From Lachnospiraceae bacterium (GTDB taxonomy: Bacteria; Bacillota; Clostridia; Lachnospirales; Lachnospiraceae): a stretch of 6,929 bases of DNA. Below the pieces are notes generated by a model. That model searched no databases and had not been told where the DNA came from. It worked only from the letters and a program-made list of their open reading frames with translations. Made by a program: the position numbers and the translations under genes. The DNA is taken from contig JAGCSS010000360.1 in the NCBI GenBank assembly GCA_017964055.1, forward strand, positions 1 through 6,929, read 5' to 3'. This document shows, piece by piece, positions 6,171 to 6,929 of the stretch (its first letter is position 1; each line of letters begins with the position of its first letter).

Positions 6171-6223
6171 AGTGTAAAAAACAAAATCATTTAGTGTGAC
6201 AAGCTTTCATCTTTGGTGTAACA
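6168..6223 (+). repeat. Three direct 12-bp repeats at exact 22-bp spacing upstream of carA
   Basis: TTTAGTGTAAAA (6168-6179), TTTAGTGTGACA (6190-6201) and TTTGGTGTAACA (6212-6223) share the consensus TTTRGTGTRAMA, and each pair matches at 10 of 12 positions. Starts are exactly 22 bases apart, about two helical turns, so all copies face the same side of DNA. The bases between copies are not conserved. Copy 1 shares its TTT with the terminator T-run; copy 2 contains the carA -35 box and copy 3 most of the -10 box. This looks like an operator array for a regulator that binds direct repeats; the regulator is unknown. Confidence 0.65.
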
Positions 6224-6224
6224 T
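6196..6224 (+). promoter_or_regulatory. Sigma-A-type promoter for carA
   Basis: GTGACA (6196-6201, 5 of 6 against TTGACA) and TAACAT (6219-6224, 4 of 6 against TATAAT) have a 17-base spacer. The predicted start is near 6231, giving a leader of about 56 bases. The terminator just upstream means carA needs its own promoter, which supports the call. The -10 is only moderate, as expected for a regulated promoter. Confidence 0.6.
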
Positions 6225-6246
6225 AGATTGAAAAGGTTAAGAGTCG

Positions 6247-6260
6247 GGGAGTCAACTCCC
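6247..6260 (+). promoter_or_regulatory. Small GC-rich hairpin or palindrome in the carA leader
   Basis: GGGAG (6247-6251) pairs with CTCCC (6256-6260) around TCAA. Viewed as DNA it is GGGAGT-CA-ACTCCC, with 6-bp arms. It lies in the predicted leader, 12 bases before the AGGA at 6273. No T-run follows, and there is no alternative antiterminator stem or recognisable PyrR-binding loop, so it is not a typical pyrimidine attenuator. Confidence 0.4.
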
Positions 6261-6270
6261 TTACATTCAA

Positions 6271-6289
6271 AGAGGAAAGCAGACAAATG
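6271..6289 (+). promoter_or_regulatory. Ribosome binding site and start of carA
   Basis: AGAGGA (6271-6276) is 10 bases before the ATG at 6287. A second in-frame ATG at 6302 has no Shine-Dalgarno sequence at a usable distance. The upstream start adds MELNR before the conserved KKIVLEDG and is preferred, though the family alignment would also allow 6302. Confidence 0.7.
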
Positions 6290-6929
6290 GAACTGAATCG
6301 CATGAACAAAAAAATCGTGCTTGAAGACGGTCTCGAGTTTGTGGGTACCGGCTTCGGATCACCGGAAAACCGTATGGTCGAGCTGGTGTTCAACACTTCT
6401 ATGGTCGGTTATCAGGAAATAGTTTCCGATCCTTCTTATACGGGGCAGGCAGTCGTGATGACTTATCCGCTTATCGGCAATTACGGTATGTGTGATGACG
6501 ATTACGAAACCTTAAGACCCTCCGTATCGGGTCTCATAGTCAGAGAATATTGCGAAAAACCTTCAAATTTCCGTTATACCAGAACCCTCGAGGACGTCAT
6601 GAAAGAATTTGACATCGTGGGTGTTTACGGTATTGATACCAGAACGCTCGGCAGATACATTCGTAATTACGGTACCTGTAGGGCGTATATTTGTGATGCG
6701 GGGATTTCGACGGAAGACGCGGTCGCGGCGCTCAAAGCCTGGGTGCCCGCAACGGATTTTGTGGCGCAGGTCAGCACGCGTGAGACCTACGACTGGAGCA
6801 CGGCAAAGATCAGCGATCTCTACCCTCTCCAGAGCAACCATGTTGTGGCCATCGACTGCGGCATGAAGCGCAATATCCCGAGGAGCCTGGCCCGCCGCGG
6901 ATGCAAGGTCACTGTCGTTCCGTGGGACA
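6287..6929 (+). CDS. carA: Carbamoyl-phosphate synthase small subunit, N-terminal part (3' end outside window)
   Basis: The frame is open from 6287 to the window end (214 codons of an expected 350-380). CarA is the glutamine amidotransferase subunit of carbamoyl-phosphate synthase. It passes ammonia to CarB to make carbamoyl phosphate for pyrimidine and arginine synthesis in the cytoplasm. The N-terminal CPSase small-chain domain (about 6-140) is clear: KKIVLEDGLEFVGTGFG, VFNTSMVGYQEIVSDPSYTG, MTYPLIGNYG and VYGIDTRTLGRYIRNYGTCR, where relatives usually have GIDTRALTRxLR. The start of the class I amidotransferase domain follows (VVAIDCGMKRNIPRSLARRG, then VTVVP). The catalytic Cys-His-Glu residues lie beyond the window, so activity cannot be judged. 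The gene has its own promoter behind a terminator. carB probably follows outside the window, by general operon habit. Confidence 0.93.
   Translation, partial: MELNRMNKKIVLEDGLEFVGTGFGSPENRMVELVFNTSMVGYQEIVSDPSYTGQAVVMTYPLIGNYGMCDDDYETLRPSVSGLIVREYCEKPSNFRYTRTLEDVMKEFDIVGVYGIDTRTLGRYIRNYGTCRAYICDAGISTEDAVAALKAWVPATDFVAQVSTRETYDWSTAKISDLYPLQSNHVVAIDCGMKRNIPRSLARRGCKVTVVPWD

Noticed and set aside
1..6929. Defence system, mobile element, CRISPR or toxin-antitoxin locus
   Set aside because: Every gene-sized stretch is explained by metabolic, transport or sensory genes. No transposase, integrase, terminal inverted repeats, target-site duplications, spacer arrays or small toxin-like pairs were found.

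Overview
The window looks like chromosomal DNA from an anaerobic member of the Bacillota, probably class Clostridia and plausibly Lachnospiraceae. This is inferred from protein style and not from a database search. The supporting signs are a CopA pump with a CopZ-like tail, a GDE_N/GDE_C-type glycogen debranching enzyme, an HAD hydrolase of the NT5C type, a 7TM-type hybrid histidine kinase, and a Clostridia-like CarA. Strong AGGA/AAGGAG ribosome binding sites, frequent ATA and AGG codons and fairly high GC also fit. All five genes lie on the + strand. I see no insertion sequence, phage gene, tRNA, rRNA or CRISPR array.

Layout. (1) Bases 2-634 hold the 3' end of a Cu+-exporting P1B-type ATPase (copA-like) ending in a complete heavy-metal-associated (HMA) domain that resembles a stand-alone CopZ chaperone. 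(2) Bases 634-3030 hold a GH133-like glycogen debranching enzyme that overlaps the ATPase stop codon by one base. It is longer than usual because of several low-complexity insertions, one of them an imperfect 15-residue tandem repeat. (3) Bases 3031-3169 form a regulatory gap with a good sigma-A-like promoter, a 16-bp near-palindrome over the -10 and predicted start, and an 8-bp hairpin in the leader. (4) Bases 3170-3688 hold an HAD-fold 5'-nucleotidase-like hydrolase. (5) Bases 3712-6117 hold a hybrid sensor histidine kinase/response regulator (extracytoplasmic domain, seven-helix membrane module, HisKA, HATPase, REC). It is followed by a clean intrinsic terminator at 6136-6170. (6) Bases 6168-6223 carry three direct copies of a 12-bp motif spaced exactly 22 bp apart, interleaved with a promoter. 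(7) Bases 6287 to the window end hold the N-terminal part of carA.

There are probably three transcription units: copA-debranching enzyme (start outside the window), hydrolase-kinase (bases 3057-6170), and carA onward. The genes are mostly housekeeping or sensory and no obvious new multi-gene system is visible. The most interesting signals are the phased 22-bp repeats at the carA promoter, the possible internal start that would release a free CopZ-like chaperone from the copA mRNA, and the operator-like palindrome plus leader hairpin ahead of the hydrolase-kinase unit.
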